Assembly (NCBI RefSeq): GCF_000016425.1
Contig: NC_009380.1
Location: 2,918,144-2,982,143 of the forward strand
Origin: Salinispora tropica CNB-440
Lineage (GTDB): Bacteria > Actinomycetota > Actinomycetes > Mycobacteriales > Micromonosporaceae
Direction: 5' to 3'
Length of the DNA stretch: 64,000 nucleotides
The notes beneath the pieces were generated by a model. It was not told the DNA's origin. It did no database searches and worked only from the letters and a program-made list of their open reading frames with translations. Position numbers and translations under genes: made by a program. This document shows, piece after piece, positions 26,263-35,464 of the stretch (positions are counted from its first letter, which is position 1; each line of letters opens with the position of its first letter).

Positions 26263-27176
26263 GGCAGTAGCCGCCACACGGGCAGGGTCAGCTCGGCGTC
26301 CACCCGGACAAAGTCGACCCGTACCGCGGCGCCGATCCGCACCTGTGCCGGGTCTGCTCCCACGACCTCACCCACCATCCGTACCCCTTCGGTCAACTCC
26401 ACCACCGCGACCACGATCGGCAACTGCCGCCCCGGCACCGGCGGGTGACGGTGCACCACGAAGCTGAAGACCTCGCCCGTACCACTGGCCACCAGGTGGT
26501 CCTGCCGGTCGACGCCACACTGCCGGCAGACCGGCCCCGGTGGATGGCGTAGCGCACCACACTCCCCGCATCGCTGGATGCGCAGCTCACCAGCGGCGGC
26601 GCCGGCCCAGAAGAAGGCGGTGTCCCGGGTGACGACCGGCCGTAGCACATCGGATGCCGCCGCCGGGGCCACCTCGGACGCCGGGACGGTCGGGGCGGAG
26701 CCCGGCGGCCGGAACTTGAGCACCCGGAAGGTCATCGATGCGACCGCTTCCTCGCCGACATACCAGGTGCTGTCGGTGGTGACGAACCAGCCCTCACCGA
26801 GCGCCGTTCGTTTTGGTCCACTCACGTCCACCAGTCGGCTACGCACCTCGACCCGCTCGCCGTCGCGCAGATACCGGTGGTACGTCTGCTCGCAGTTCGT
26901 CGCCACCACCGAGGTGAAACCGGCCTGATCGAGTACGGCGGACATGGCCGACAGCGGGTCGGCGGGCTCCGCGGCCGGACGTAGGCCTCGCATCGTCCAC
27001 ACCTGTGTCATCGCTGGCGGTGCCACACCATCCTGCTCGTAGCGGGGATTGCCGTCGCCGATCGCCTCCAGCCAGTTCCGGATCATCGGTAGGTTGACCG
27101 GGTCGCGCGCCGATCGGGCCGGCCCCGCACCGGCAGCCCGGATCTGCTCCGCGGCGGCGATGATGGTGCCCTCCAT
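26259..27176 (-). CDS. chsH2: MaoC-DUF35 fusion protein ChsH2
   Basis: A 305-residue two-domain protein (Mtb ChsH2 311). The N-terminal MaoC-like half (about residues 1-170) partners ChsH1 in hydration. The C-terminal DUF35 half has the zinc-ribbon cysteines in RCGECGALRHPP and CRQCG, followed by an OB-fold ending LPVWRLLP. That half binds Ltp2 and enables aldol cleavage. ATG 27176 follows GGGAGGGAAGAACTG; the frame upstream to 27308 overlaps the fadE34 end and is rejected. The gene is first in the chsH2-chsH1-ltp2 operon, 41 bases after the fadE34 stop and probably read through from it. Confidence 0.93.
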   Translation of the reverse strand: MEGTIIAAAEQIRAAGAGPARSARDPVNLPMIRNWLEAIGDGNPRYEQDGVAPPAMTQVWTMRGLRPAAEPADPLSAMSAVLDQAGFTSVVATNCEQTYHRYLRDGERVEVRSRLVDVSGPKRTALGEGWFVTTDSTWYVGEEAVASMTFRVLKFRPPGSAPTVPASEVAPAAASDVLRPVVTRDTAFFWAGAAAGELRIQRCGECGALRHPPGPVCRQCGVDRQDHLVASGTGEVFSFVVHRHPPVPGRQLPIVVAVVELTEGVRMVGEVVGADPAQVRIGAAVRVDFVRVDAELTLPVWRLLP

Positions 27177-27217
27177 CAGTTCTTCCCTCCCGCCGCGGCG
27201 GCTGGCCTGTACCACGT

Positions 27218-29473
27218 TCAGGCCGCGGATGCCCGGGGCAGGCCGAGGACCCGCTCGGCCACCAGGGACAGCAGGATCTGGGTGGTACCACCGGCGATAC
27301 TGAGACATCGGGTGAGGAGGAAGTGGTGAACCGCCTCCGCGCTCGCGCCGTCGACCGCGGCACCGTCCGGGCCGCAGAGCGTCAGCGCCGTTTCGGCCAC
27401 CGCCTGTCGATGGCTGACACCGATCAGCTTGGCCACCGCCGACTCCGGCCCACCTCGACCATCATCGAGCTGGCGTAGCGTGGCCCGACACTCCACCAGG
27501 GAGACAGCCAGACCGTCCGCGATGTGCCCACCGAGGCGTTCCCGCATCTCCGGCTCGCTGGCGACTCCACCGGCACCGACCATCCGGACCAGGCGCTCCA
27601 CGTCTGCGCCGAATCCGGGGCCGCGCCCCATAGCGACGCGCTCGTAGGAGAGCGTCGCCCGGGCCAGCCGCCAGCCCTGTCCTGGATCGCCCACCACACA
27701 CTCGTCGGGTACGAAGACATCGTCCAGGAAGACCTCGTTGAAGACCGACCGTCCGGTGATCTCGCGCAGCGGACGAATCTCGATGCCGTGGCTGCGCATG
27801 TCGACCAAGAAGTAGGTCACACCTCGATGCTTGATCGCCGTGGGGTCGGTGCGGGCCAGGCAGATCGCCCAGTCCGCCTCAGCCGCCAGCGATGTCCAGA
27901 CCTTCTGGCCGGACAACCGCCAACCGCCGGTCACCCGGTTCGCGCGGGTCCGTAGCGAGGCCAGGTCCGAACCGGCTTCCGGCTCGCTGAAGAGCTGACA
28001 CCAGGTGATCTCGCCGCGCAGGGACGGGCCGGCGAACCGATCCCGCTGGGCGGCACTGCCGTGGCGCAGGATGGTGGGGACGGCCCAGCCGCCGATTGCC
28101 AGGTCCGGTCGCACGATGCCGGCCCGGTCAAGCTCCTCGTCGATGAGAAGTTGCCGGGCGGGTGAGGCGTCGATGCCGTACGGTGCGGGCCAGTGTGGTG
28201 CGAGGTAGCCCACGTCCGCCAATCGGGCACGGCGCTCGGCCTCCGGAAGCTGCGCGATCGCCCCCAGCTGGGCTCGCACCGCCACCCGCTCCACGGGTTC
28301 GGCGTCGATCTCCGCTCCGGACGACGGTGGTGCCGCTACCGCTTCCGTTGCGGCCCGGAACTCGTCGCCCACCGCCCACACGTGACGACGCGCCCCGGCC
28401 AGCGTCAGCTCCGCGCACCGCTGCCGCCATCGGGCCCCGCTGCCGAGTAGCTGCCGTAGGGCAAGTGCGCGACGCAGGTAGAGGTGGGCGTCGTGTTCCC
28501 AGGTGAAACCGATCCCCCCGAGAACCTGAATGCAGTCTTTGGCGTTGTCTACCGCCGCGTCCAGGGCGATCGCGGCTGCGGCGGCGGCAGCCAGGGGGAA
28601 CTCCTCCGGCGTCTGGTCGTAGGCGCGTGCCGCATCCCAGGCCACCGCGTTGGCCCGCTCTGCCCGACAGAGCATCCCGGCGCAGAGGTGCCCGACCGCC
28701 TGAAACGACCCGATCGCCTGATCGAACTGGCGCCGCACCTTGGCATGCTCGGTGGCGGTGCGCAGGCACCACGAGGCCACCGCTGCCGCCTCCACCGATG
28801 CCAGCAACGCCGCGCAGTTGTGGAGTCGGTCCTGCCCGGACTCGGACAGCAGCTGACCGGGCTCGACGAGCGCTCCCACCACCAGCACGTCGGCCAGGGG
28901 CCGGGAGAAGTCCACCGGCGTACGTGCGGTGATCCGGACCCCCTCGTGCTCCGTGTCGAGCACGAACGACAACGTCTCGGTTCCGGTGTTCGCGGTCAAC
29001 AGCAGGTGGGTGGTGCTGCCCGCGCCAAGTACGGCGTTGACCCGACCGGTCACCCGGTATGCTCCCCCGGCCACCGGCTCGGCCGTCAAGGCTCCTGGAG
29101 CGAGCGCCACCCCGACCGAAACCTTGCCGGCCGCAAGGTCCGGCAACAGGTTTGTGGCAGCGGGCGCCTGCCCGGGTGGCGCGAGCGCCAGGGTCGCGAG
29201 CAGGGTGGGCATAACCGGGCCGGGGACCAGGTCGACGGTGACCTGTTCCAGCACCGCGGCCAACTCGCTGACGCGGCCACCGTCACCACCGAGTTGCTCC
29301 GGCACGGCCAGGGCGAAGCAGCCGAGGCTGGCCAGGCCGGCCCAGTGCCGATCGGCCTGCGAGGACGGCCCGTTCTCCAACGCTCGCACGGTGGCCAGGA
29401 CGTTGGCGCCGGCAGCCCACCGCCGGATCACGTCCTGGAGCGCCACCTGGTCAGCGGTCATCGCGATCGGCAT
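27218..29473 (-). CDS. fadE34: double-domain acyl-CoA dehydrogenase FadE34 (ChsE3)
   Basis: A 751-residue protein with two fused acyl-CoA dehydrogenase modules. The first (about 1-370) has FALAVPEQLGGDGG, RRQFDQAIGSFQAVGHLCAG and QVLGGIGFTWEHDAHLYLRR. The second (about 395-751) has CQLFSEPEAGSDLASLRTRA, LSGQKVWTSLAAEAD and IAGGTTQILLSLVAERVLGLPR. This replaces the usual heterotetramer by a fusion, as in Mtb FadE34 (711 residues), which desaturates the five-carbon side chain (chol-24-oyl-CoA stage). ATG 29473 follows GGGAGGG. The open frame upstream to 30208 runs through kstR and is rejected. It diverges from kstR across an exact KstR box. Confidence 0.92.
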   Translation of the reverse strand: MPIAMTADQVALQDVIRRWAAGANVLATVRALENGPSSQADRHWAGLASLGCFALAVPEQLGGDGGRVSELAAVLEQVTVDLVPGPVMPTLLATLALAPPGQAPAATNLLPDLAAGKVSVGVALAPGALTAEPVAGGAYRVTGRVNAVLGAGSTTHLLLTANTGTETLSFVLDTEHEGVRITARTPVDFSRPLADVLVVGALVEPGQLLSESGQDRLHNCAALLASVEAAAVASWCLRTATEHAKVRRQFDQAIGSFQAVGHLCAGMLCRAERANAVAWDAARAYDQTPEEFPLAAAAAAAIALDAAVDNAKDCIQVLGGIGFTWEHDAHLYLRRALALRQLLGSGARWRQRCAELTLAGARRHVWAVGDEFRAATEAVAAPPSSGAEIDAEPVERVAVRAQLGAIAQLPEAERRARLADVGYLAPHWPAPYGIDASPARQLLIDEELDRAGIVRPDLAIGGWAVPTILRHGSAAQRDRFAGPSLRGEITWCQLFSEPEAGSDLASLRTRANRVTGGWRLSGQKVWTSLAAEADWAICLARTDPTAIKHRGVTYFLVDMRSHGIEIRPLREITGRSVFNEVFLDDVFVPDECVVGDPGQGWRLARATLSYERVAMGRGPGFGADVERLVRMVGAGGVASEPEMRERLGGHIADGLAVSLVECRATLRQLDDGRGGPESAVAKLIGVSHRQAVAETALTLCGPDGAAVDGASAEAVHHFLLTRCLSIAGGTTQILLSLVAERVLGLPRASAA

Positions 29474-29505
29474 CGACCCTCCCCACTCCGAGCACCTCAA
29501 GTCAG

Positions 29506-29519
29506 TAGAACATGTTCTA
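29506..29519. promoter_or_regulatory. KstR operator between fadE34 and kstR
   Basis: TAGAACATGTTCTA is a perfect palindrome and exact KstR consensus. It lies 33 bases upstream of fadE34 and about 100 bases upstream of kstR, consistent with autoregulation. Confidence 0.88.
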
Positions 29520-29620
29520 CTGGCCATGGCCAGCCGCCCTGAGCACACGACGCCCCGCCCGTTGCTAGACTTAAGACGGCATGACCGCTGCCAGTTTCGA
29601 CAAAGATCACGAAAGGCACG

Positions 29621-30241
29621 ATGGTGGCGTCGAGAACACATACCAGAAGCCCGAGCGCTGGCAGCCTGACCGACGCCGAGCAAGGATCGGCGGCGCAGCG
29701 GGAGCGCCGACGGCGCATCCTGGACGCCACCCTCGTCCTGGCCTCCAGGGGTGGATACGACGCGGTGCAGATGCGCGCCGTCGCCGAACACGCCAACGTC
29801 GCCCTCGGCACGTTGTACCGCTACTTCCCCTCCAAGATCCACCTCTTGGTTTCCGCCCTGGCCCGGGAGTTCGAGCGGACGCAGGACAGACTCCGTCGCA
29901 CCGCCATTCCGGGTGAGACGCCACACGAGAGGACCGCGTTCGTCCTCGGCCGGGTCACCCGCGCCATGCAGCGCGACCCCATGCTGACCGAGGCGATGAC
30001 CCGGGCGTTCATGTTCGCCGACCCGACCGCAGCCACCGAGGTCAACGCCGTCGCACGGCTCATGGAAGACATGTTCATCCTGGCCATGCGGGAGGGCAAG
30101 CCATCGGCGGACGACCGGGCCAAGGCCCGCGTCATCGGCGATGTCTGGCTCTCCAGCCTGGTCGCCTGGGTCACCCGACGGGCCTCGGCCAACGACGTGC
30201 ACGAGCACCTCGAACTCGCGGCACGCCTACTGCTGCGCTGA
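29621..30241 (+). CDS. kstR: TetR-family cholesterol repressor KstR
   Basis: 206 residues; Mtb KstR has about 199. The HTH region AQRERRRRILDATLVLASRG and MRAVAEHANVALGTLYRYFP is almost identical to KstR. The ligand domain shares AMQRDPMLTEAMTRAFMFAD and DVWLSSLVAWVTRRAS. KstR represses side-chain and early ring genes and is released by 3-oxo-4-cholestenoyl-CoA-type inducers, as known for the family. ATG 29621 has a weak GAAAGG ribosome site; ATG 29581 is in another frame. It diverges from fadE34. In Mtb the two genes lie side by side in the same orientation. Identification is very secure. Confidence 0.95.
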   Translation: MVASRTHTRSPSAGSLTDAEQGSAAQRERRRRILDATLVLASRGGYDAVQMRAVAEHANVALGTLYRYFPSKIHLLVSALAREFERTQDRLRRTAIPGETPHERTAFVLGRVTRAMQRDPMLTEAMTRAFMFADPTAATEVNAVARLMEDMFILAMREGKPSADDRAKARVIGDVWLSSLVAWVTRRASANDVHEHLELAARLLLR

Positions 30242-30774
30242 CCGGAGCGGTGGCCACCCACCGGTGAGCCGCCACCAAGCTGCGGTCGAGGCCGGCCCTG
30301 CTTCACCCGACGGCCGACTCGGCCCAGTTCCACTGCCGCGACCAGCAACCTTCCGCGACGTTCTCGAAAAACGCTGCCCGCAGGGCGGCTGGCACCGAAA
30401 CTCCCTGATCCACGGCTGACAAGTCGACCCGGGATCAATTCCTGGCAATCGATAGATAATCACATTAGGTGCTGGCGCAGTCACGCAGCTTGTCCTACGG
30501 TGCTGGGGCGAACGTCGGAGACGCACCAGGGACTCCACGTGGCCCAAACCCGGGTGGGTCAGCGATTTGGTGCGGGAAGGGACTGCGGGGATGACGCGAT
30601 CGTTGCCCACGGCGGCGCTCCCATTGCTCTCGTCCACGACGCCGCTGTCGACGGCGGCACCGGACGGGCTGAACTCTCCGAGAGTGGGCATGCCGCGTCG
30701 GATCCGTCCGTAGGAGGCCGGTCTGGCGATGCCGATGCAGGGTAGTCCGCCGGAAAGAAAGGAGAGCACCCACG
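30242..30774. other. 533-base gap downstream of kstR without a recognisable gene
   Basis: Short frames exist on both strands, but none shows a protein-like composition or start. A locally AT-rich patch lies at 30435-30475. No KstR or KstR2 box is visible. The end of the gap carries the ribosome site AAAGGAGAG for the gene at 30775. Confidence 0.6.
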
Positions 30775-31515
30775 ATGACCTATCAGCACGACCGGGACCT
30801 GCATCTCACCCACAGCCCGGAGCGGGGCTACTGGCACTTCATGCTCTACATCGAACCACCGGCGTACACCGGCGGCGCCATCAATGCCGGCCAGCAGCTC
30901 GACACCTCGGCCAGCCGCTACGCGGCCGAATGGCGGGACCGACTCACACCCTGCACTCCGGACGCTCTCCACGTCACCCTGGTCACCCCGGACGAGGCGC
31001 CCCAACTCTGGTATCCCTGCGTCTACGACGATCCCGACTCTCCCTCCGCGGTCGCAGGCGACGGCTGCCTGTGCTGGCAGACCTTCCGTGACCCGATCAC
31101 GTGGCTGCCCGTCGCCGTGCACCACTATCGGACGGTCACCGGCAATCACGAGCACTGGGAGCACTACACCTACGCCCCCCTCTCGCTTCCCGACGGCGAG
31201 CAGCTGACCGCGCTCATCATCGACCGTGAGGCCGACATGGTCTGGGCTCGCACCGACCGCGGCACCCTGCACATCCTGCCTGAGAAGCAGACCGCCGGAT
31301 ACAGCGCTGGATACCCGGGCAGCGGGCCTGCCGAGCTCGCCAGGATGATCGAGAAGATCGTCGCCTCCGACGGCTACGACGTGACCCCGGGCACGCCGAA
31401 CCAACAGCCGGCCGCGACCGTCTTCAGCTGGACCAGCAGTCACGCCGCCGCTCACACGCAGGAACTCACCCTCCAGCAGCTCATGCTCCTGTGCCGCACC
31501 GGTGTCGTGGCCTAA
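30775..31515 (+). CDS. hypothetical protein, 246 aa
   Basis: I do not recognise this protein. It is predicted soluble, with no signal peptide or membrane segment, and is rich in Tyr, Trp and His in its first 160 residues. Noticeable stretches are ERGYWHFMLYIEPPAYTGGA, LWYPCVYDDPDSPSAVAGDG and VTGNHEHWEHYTYAPLSLP. ATG 30775 has a strong ribosome site (AAAGGAGAGCACCCACG), so it is very probably translated. It stands alone between kstR and the convergent thioesterase, without a sterol-type operator. Base composition is not obviously different from its neighbours. No function is proposed. Confidence 0.72.
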   Translation: MTYQHDRDLHLTHSPERGYWHFMLYIEPPAYTGGAINAGQQLDTSASRYAAEWRDRLTPCTPDALHVTLVTPDEAPQLWYPCVYDDPDSPSAVAGDGCLCWQTFRDPITWLPVAVHHYRTVTGNHEHWEHYTYAPLSLPDGEQLTALIIDREADMVWARTDRGTLHILPEKQTAGYSAGYPGSGPAELARMIEKIVASDGYDVTPGTPNQQPAATVFSWTSSHAAAHTQELTLQQLMLLCRTGVVA

Positions 31516-31575
31516 CCCCCGCTGCGGGGCCGCCTCCGCGCGCCACGGCGACTCTCCGCGGTGGCGGTGGCGGCA

Positions 31576-32301
31576 TCAGTCGTACTCGACGGACGGGTCG
31601 ATGGCATCGCGCTGCAGCGCCGCGCCGAAGAGCCGCCGGGACTGGTCCGGTCGTGGTGCCACGAAGGCCCCCGTCGCCTCGACCAGCAGGTCACCGGGGC
31701 GGGCGGCGGTCGTGATGACGCCGTGTGCGGTGGTCTTCCGACCGTCCACGGCGGTCACGCGGGCAGTCAGGTGCAGCGGAGTCCGCAACGGTATGGGCGC
31801 GTGATAGCGGGTCTCGAGCCGGACCGTCATGCCGGCGCTGCCGGTCGCGCTCGCCACATAGCCGAGTAGCTGGTCCAGCAGCTGGGCACTGACTCCGCCG
31901 TGGGCGTAGGTGGGTGGCCCCTCGAAGGCCGACCCGAGGGTGCACGCGCCGATCGCCACCCCGTCGACCAGGTCGATGCGAAGTGGTGGCGCCAGGGCAC
32001 TGCCGACGCCGGTAACCGGGTTGTACATCCGGACTCCGCCCAGCAGGTCGTCGGCGCTGGGAGTCCGCAACCCCTCCCGCTCGTGCACGGCCAGCGGGCG
32101 AGCGGCTCGGCGCAGATCGGCGGTTACCTGACGGAGTTCGTCAGCCGGAGCCTCCGTGCGGACCGCCTGCTCGACCAGATCACGTAACGCGTCTCCCAAC
32201 TCCGCTATGGCCTCCCGCCGGTCCAGCAGGGAGGGGCTGGCGTCCCGCTGCTCCTGCATTGGGTGGTGGCTGCGCCAACGCTCGTGGTTCGACCTACTCA
32301 T
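31576..32301 (-). CDS. PaaI/4HBT-type hot-dog thioesterase
   Basis: A 241-residue protein whose C-terminal half is a hot-dog thioesterase. The signature GPPTYAHGGVSAQLLDQLLGY contains the HGG and downstream Asp typical of PaaI-like enzymes, followed by RLETRYHAPIPLRTPLHLTA. The N-terminal 100 residues are a helical region common in actinobacterial members. It probably hydrolyses acyl-CoA intermediates, perhaps recycling CoA from dead-end sterol thioesters. ATG 32301 is a compromise: codons at 32346/32343 are alternatives and no clear ribosome site decides. It diverges from kstD, whose promoter has a KstR-type box about 170 bases away. The family is firm; the start is uncertain. Confidence 0.78.
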   Translation of the reverse strand: MSRSNHERWRSHHPMQEQRDASPSLLDRREAIAELGDALRDLVEQAVRTEAPADELRQVTADLRRAARPLAVHEREGLRTPSADDLLGGVRMYNPVTGVGSALAPPLRIDLVDGVAIGACTLGSAFEGPPTYAHGGVSAQLLDQLLGYVASATGSAGMTVRLETRYHAPIPLRTPLHLTARVTAVDGRKTTAHGVITTAARPGDLLVEATGAFVAPRPDQSRRLFGAALQRDAIDPSVEYD

Positions 32302-32470
32302 CGTCACCGTCGTGCCCCTCGTTCTCGAACCGTTGACGGTCATCATGACACCGTTCCCGCGCGGCGGTCCGGACCGGCGGCACACGGGGGCGTCGGGTAG
32401 AACGTACACCATGATCGATATTGAAATTGAAGTACGTGCATGTGACACCTCCCGACGCCACCTCAGATAA

Positions 32471-32484
32471 AGTAACGTGTTCTA
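32471..32484 (+). promoter_or_regulatory. KstR-type operator of kstD
   Basis: AGTAACGTGTTCTA matches TnnAACnnGTTnTA except for the first base. Its last TA opens TACCAT (32483-32488), a -10 candidate placing the start of transcription about 20 bases before ATG 32514. Confidence 0.68.
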
Positions 32485-32513
32485 CCATCTGTTGCCGCTG
32501 GGCTGGGGGTCCG

Positions 32514-34163
32514 ATGACGACCGTGGTCGAGTACGACGTAGTGGTGGTGGGCGCCGGCGCGGCCGGCATGGTGGGTGCGCTTACCGCAGCGAAACGCGGT
32601 CTGCAGACCGTTGTCGTGGAGAAGGCCGACGTCTACGGCGGCTCCACCGCCCGCTCCGGGGCCGGAATCTGGATACCCAACAACGAGGTGCTCCTCGATG
32701 CCGGAGTGCCGGACACTCCCACCAAGGCCGCCGAATACCTCGCCGCGGTCGTCGGAGGCCAGGTACCCGCCGCACGTCTAGAGGCGTACCTGTCGGCTGG
32801 GCCGGCGATGATCTCCTTCCTGCTGGAGCACACACCGCTGCGGTTCGCCTGGATGGAGGGCTACTCCGACTACTACCCCGAGCTTCCCGGTGGCCTGCCC
32901 AACGGTCGGTCGATCGAGCCGCAACCGCTCGACGCCAATCTCCTCGGCGCCGAGTACGCCGCACTGAACGGGCCCTACATGGCCACCCCGCCCGGCACCG
33001 TGGTCATGGACGTCGACTACAAGTGGCTGGCCCTCATCGCCCGCCACCCGCGCGGCCTGACGACGGCCACGGACATCGTCCAGCGCTACCTCGCGGCGTG
33101 GATCCGGGGGCAGAAGCCGATCACCATGGGCCAGGCGCTCGCCGGTGGGCTGCGAGCCGGCCTGCTCGCCGCCGACGTACCGGTCTGGCTGAACACCCCC
33201 CTGACCGAGTTGGTCGTCAGCGAAGGCCGAGTCACCGGGGTACGGGTCGTCCGGGACGGGGAGGAGGTGCTCCTCACCGCCCGGCGCGGCGTCATCGTTG
33301 GGTCCGGCGGATTCGAGCACAACGAGTCGATGCGCAAGCAGTACCAAGAGGCTCCCACCGGCACTGACTGGACGGTCGGCGCGGCATCGAACACCGGGGA
33401 CGGCATCCAGGCATGCGCCGAGGTCGGCGCCGCTCTCGACCTCATGGACAGTGCCTGGTGGGGGCCGATGATCCCGTTGCCGACGGGTCCCTACTTCTGC
33501 CTCTCCGAACGCACGCTGCCGGGGAACATCTTCGTGAACCCAGCCGGGGAGCGATTCGTCAACGAGGCCGCCCCCTACGGCGACGTGGTTCGCACCATGT
33601 ACGCGCAGGACGCCTTTCCGGCTTGGATGATCACGGATCAGCGATACCGCAACCGCTACCTGTTCCGGGATATCCCACCGCTGCTGCCCTATCCGGACGA
33701 GTGGTATGACTCCGGTGTCCTGGTCCGGGACTGGACCATCGGGGGCCTGGCCGGCAAGATCGGCGTCCCCCCGGCGGCCCTGAAGGCCACCGTCAAACGC
33801 TTCAACACCCTCGCCGGGGCTGGTCATGACACGGACTTCCATCGGGGCGAGAGTGACTACGACCACTACTACGCCGATCCGACCAACAAACCGAACGCAT
33901 GCCTGGCCGCGCTGGTGCTGCCGCCGTTCTACGCGCTGCGGATTGTTCCAGGTGATCTCGGCACCAACGGAGGCATCCGAACCGACGAGCGAGGCCGGGC
34001 GCTACGGTCGGACGACTCGGTCATTCCCGGCCTCTACGCCGCCGGCAACGCCAGCGCGGCCGTCATGGGAAAGGGTTACGCCGGAGCAGGGTCGACGCTC
34101 GGTCCAGCGATGACCTTCGGGTACCTGGCCGCGCTGGACATCGCCGAGTCGTCCCACAGATGA
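32514..34163 (+). CDS. kstD: 3-ketosteroid delta1-dehydrogenase KstD
   Basis: A 549-residue FAD enzyme (Mtb KstD 563). It introduces the C1-C2 double bond in ring A of 3-ketosteroids, a prerequisite for ring B opening. The FAD motif VVVGAGAAGMVGALTAAKRG begins near residue 9, followed by GGSTARSGAGIWIPNN. The C-terminal active-site stretch FYALRIVPGDLGTNGGIRTD contains the conserved tyrosine and glycine. The closing FAD segment is YAAGNASAAVMGKGYAGAGS. ATG 32514 aligns with family starts; the upstream open frame covers the operator. It is probably membrane-associated or cytoplasmic and is followed 147 bases later by a quinone-reductase-like gene. Confidence 0.94.
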   Translation: MTTVVEYDVVVVGAGAAGMVGALTAAKRGLQTVVVEKADVYGGSTARSGAGIWIPNNEVLLDAGVPDTPTKAAEYLAAVVGGQVPAARLEAYLSAGPAMISFLLEHTPLRFAWMEGYSDYYPELPGGLPNGRSIEPQPLDANLLGAEYAALNGPYMATPPGTVVMDVDYKWLALIARHPRGLTTATDIVQRYLAAWIRGQKPITMGQALAGGLRAGLLAADVPVWLNTPLTELVVSEGRVTGVRVVRDGEEVLLTARRGVIVGSGGFEHNESMRKQYQEAPTGTDWTVGAASNTGDGIQACAEVGAALDLMDSAWWGPMIPLPTGPYFCLSERTLPGNIFVNPAGERFVNEAAPYGDVVRTMYAQDAFPAWMITDQRYRNRYLFRDIPPLLPYPDEWYDSGVLVRDWTIGGLAGKIGVPPAALKATVKRFNTLAGAGHDTDFHRGESDYDHYYADPTNKPNACLAALVLPPFYALRIVPGDLGTNGGIRTDERGRALRSDDSVIPGLYAAGNASAAVMGKGYAGAGSTLGPAMTFGYLAALDIAESSHR

Positions 34164-34310
34164 CGGTCAACCCCGTTTGCCCGACCTCACCCCCTACGCT
34201 GGCCATCAGCAGCCGCCGCCTCGCCCGGCCAACCCCTTCCGGTCGACGCCCGGGCGAGCGGACGGCCGCGGACGGCATCGTCGGCGTAACTGTTGGAGGT
34301 CGAGGTATAG

Positions 34311-35330
34311 ATGCGCGCTGTCTGGATCACCAAGGCGGGTGGACCCGAGGTCCTTGCGGTACGGGAAACCCCCGATCCGCAACCGGATCGCGGTGAGGTG
34401 CGGATCGCGGTCCGCGCCTGCGGGTTGAACTTCGCCGAGGTCATGGCCCGGCAGGGGCTGTACCCGGACGCTCCGAAGCCGCCGTCCGTGGTGGGGTACG
34501 AGGTGGCCGGGGTCGTGGACACCGTCGGCGCCGAGGTCACCGGCCTCGAGGTGGGGCAGCGGGTGCTGGCCCTGGTGCGATTCGGTGGCCACGCCGACAC
34601 CGTTTGCGTGCCCGCTGCACGGGTGCTGCCGATGCCCGATGGCCTCGACTTCATCGAGGGAGCCGCAATACCGGTCAACTACCTGACCGCCTACCACATG
34701 CTCTTTCGGGTAGCGAACCTCCGCCCCGAGGCCCGCGTCCTGGTGCACATGGCCGCGGGTGGGGTTGGCACCGCGGTGCTACAGCTGTGCCGCACGGTGC
34801 CGGGAGTCGTCACCTTCGGCACCGCCTCGGCGGCCAAACACGACGTGCTCCGCGAGGAGGGCTGCACCCATCCCATCGACTATCGCACTGAGGACTACGT
34901 CACGCGCGTACGGGAGCTCACCGGCGGTGAGGGCCTCGACCTGGTGCTGGATTCCCTGGGCGGTCGCGACTGGAAGCGCGGGATGAGCCTGCTCCGGCCG
35001 GTTGGGCAGCTGATCGCGTACGGATTCGCCAACCTGTCCACGGGTGAGCGGCGCAGCATTCGCCGGCTTGTCGGTCAGCTCACCGGCGTACCGCTGCTGA
35101 CGCCGTACGGGATGATGGACCGCAACCACACGGTCAGTGGCGTCAATCTGGGGCACCTGTGGGAGCGCACCGACCTGCTGCGTGAGGAGCTGACCGCGAT
35201 CCTGAACCTGTGGCGTGACGGTGCGATCAAGCCTCGGATCGACCAGGTGTATCCGTTCGAGGAGGCTGCGGCGGCGCACCGCCGGATCGGCGAACGCCGC
35301 AACGTCGGCAAGGTAGTTCTCGTTCCCTGA
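34311..35330 (+). CDS. MDR-family NAD(P)H:quinone reductase / VAT-1-like oxidoreductase
   Basis: A 339-residue zinc-independent medium-chain reductase. It lacks the zinc-binding cysteines of the alcohol dehydrogenase at 1010 and carries ACGLNFAEVMARQGLYPDAP, YEVAGVVDTVGAEV and the nucleotide motif VHMAAGGVGTAVLQLC, typical of the quinone oxidoreductase/VAT-1 group. It probably reduces an activated double bond or quinone with NADPH. A role in reducing an enone steroid intermediate is possible but unproven. ATG 34311 is preceded by TGGAGGTCGAGG. It could be cotranscribed with kstD. It is followed by a canonical intrinsic terminator at 35365-35401, which ends this transcription unit. Confidence 0.85.
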   Translation: MRAVWITKAGGPEVLAVRETPDPQPDRGEVRIAVRACGLNFAEVMARQGLYPDAPKPPSVVGYEVAGVVDTVGAEVTGLEVGQRVLALVRFGGHADTVCVPAARVLPMPDGLDFIEGAAIPVNYLTAYHMLFRVANLRPEARVLVHMAAGGVGTAVLQLCRTVPGVVTFGTASAAKHDVLREEGCTHPIDYRTEDYVTRVRELTGGEGLDLVLDSLGGRDWKRGMSLLRPVGQLIAYGFANLSTGERRSIRRLVGQLTGVPLLTPYGMMDRNHTVSGVNLGHLWERTDLLREELTAILNLWRDGAIKPRIDQVYPFEEAAAAHRRIGERRNVGKVVLVP

Positions 35331-35364
35331 CCATTCCAGGGGGCCGAGCGACACCACGATTGTC

Positions 35365-35401
35365 AACGGCCGCTGCGGCTGACGCCGCAGCGGCCGTTTT
35401 T
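35365..35401 (+). terminator. intrinsic terminator
   Basis: A 15-base perfect stem (AACGGCCGCTGCGGC and complement), a TGAC loop, then TTTTT. It lies 35 bases after the quinone-reductase-like gene and before the KstR2 box of the next operon. Confidence 0.9.
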
Positions 35402-35439
35402 GGTGACGCCATCGGTGTCGCAGCGGTGCTAAGCTACCA

Positions 35440-35453
35440 AGCAAGCGCTTGGC
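35440..35453 (+). promoter_or_regulatory. KstR2-type operator of the hydroxysteroid dehydrogenase gene
   Basis: AGCAAGCGCTTGGC matches AnCAAGnnCTTGnT except for the last base. It abuts the ribosome site AGGAGGA and is only 12 bases from ATG 35465, so binding would block initiation of transcription directly. Confidence 0.72.
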
Positions 35454-35464
35454 AGGAGGAGTTG

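Noticed and set aside
29474-30208. Upstream extension of fadE34 by about 245 codons
   Set aside because: The extension runs antisense through kstR and its operator; ATG 29473 has a strong ribosome site and matches the family start.
30227-30769. 180-codon minus-strand frame downstream of kstR
   Set aside because: It has no ribosome site and biased low-complexity composition, and it overlaps the kstR stop antisense; treated as non-coding.
34220-34258. Inverted repeat CTCGCCCGG...CCGGGCGAG considered as a terminator after kstD
   Set aside because: The loop is about 21 bases, no U tract follows, and such short GC repeats are common by chance here.
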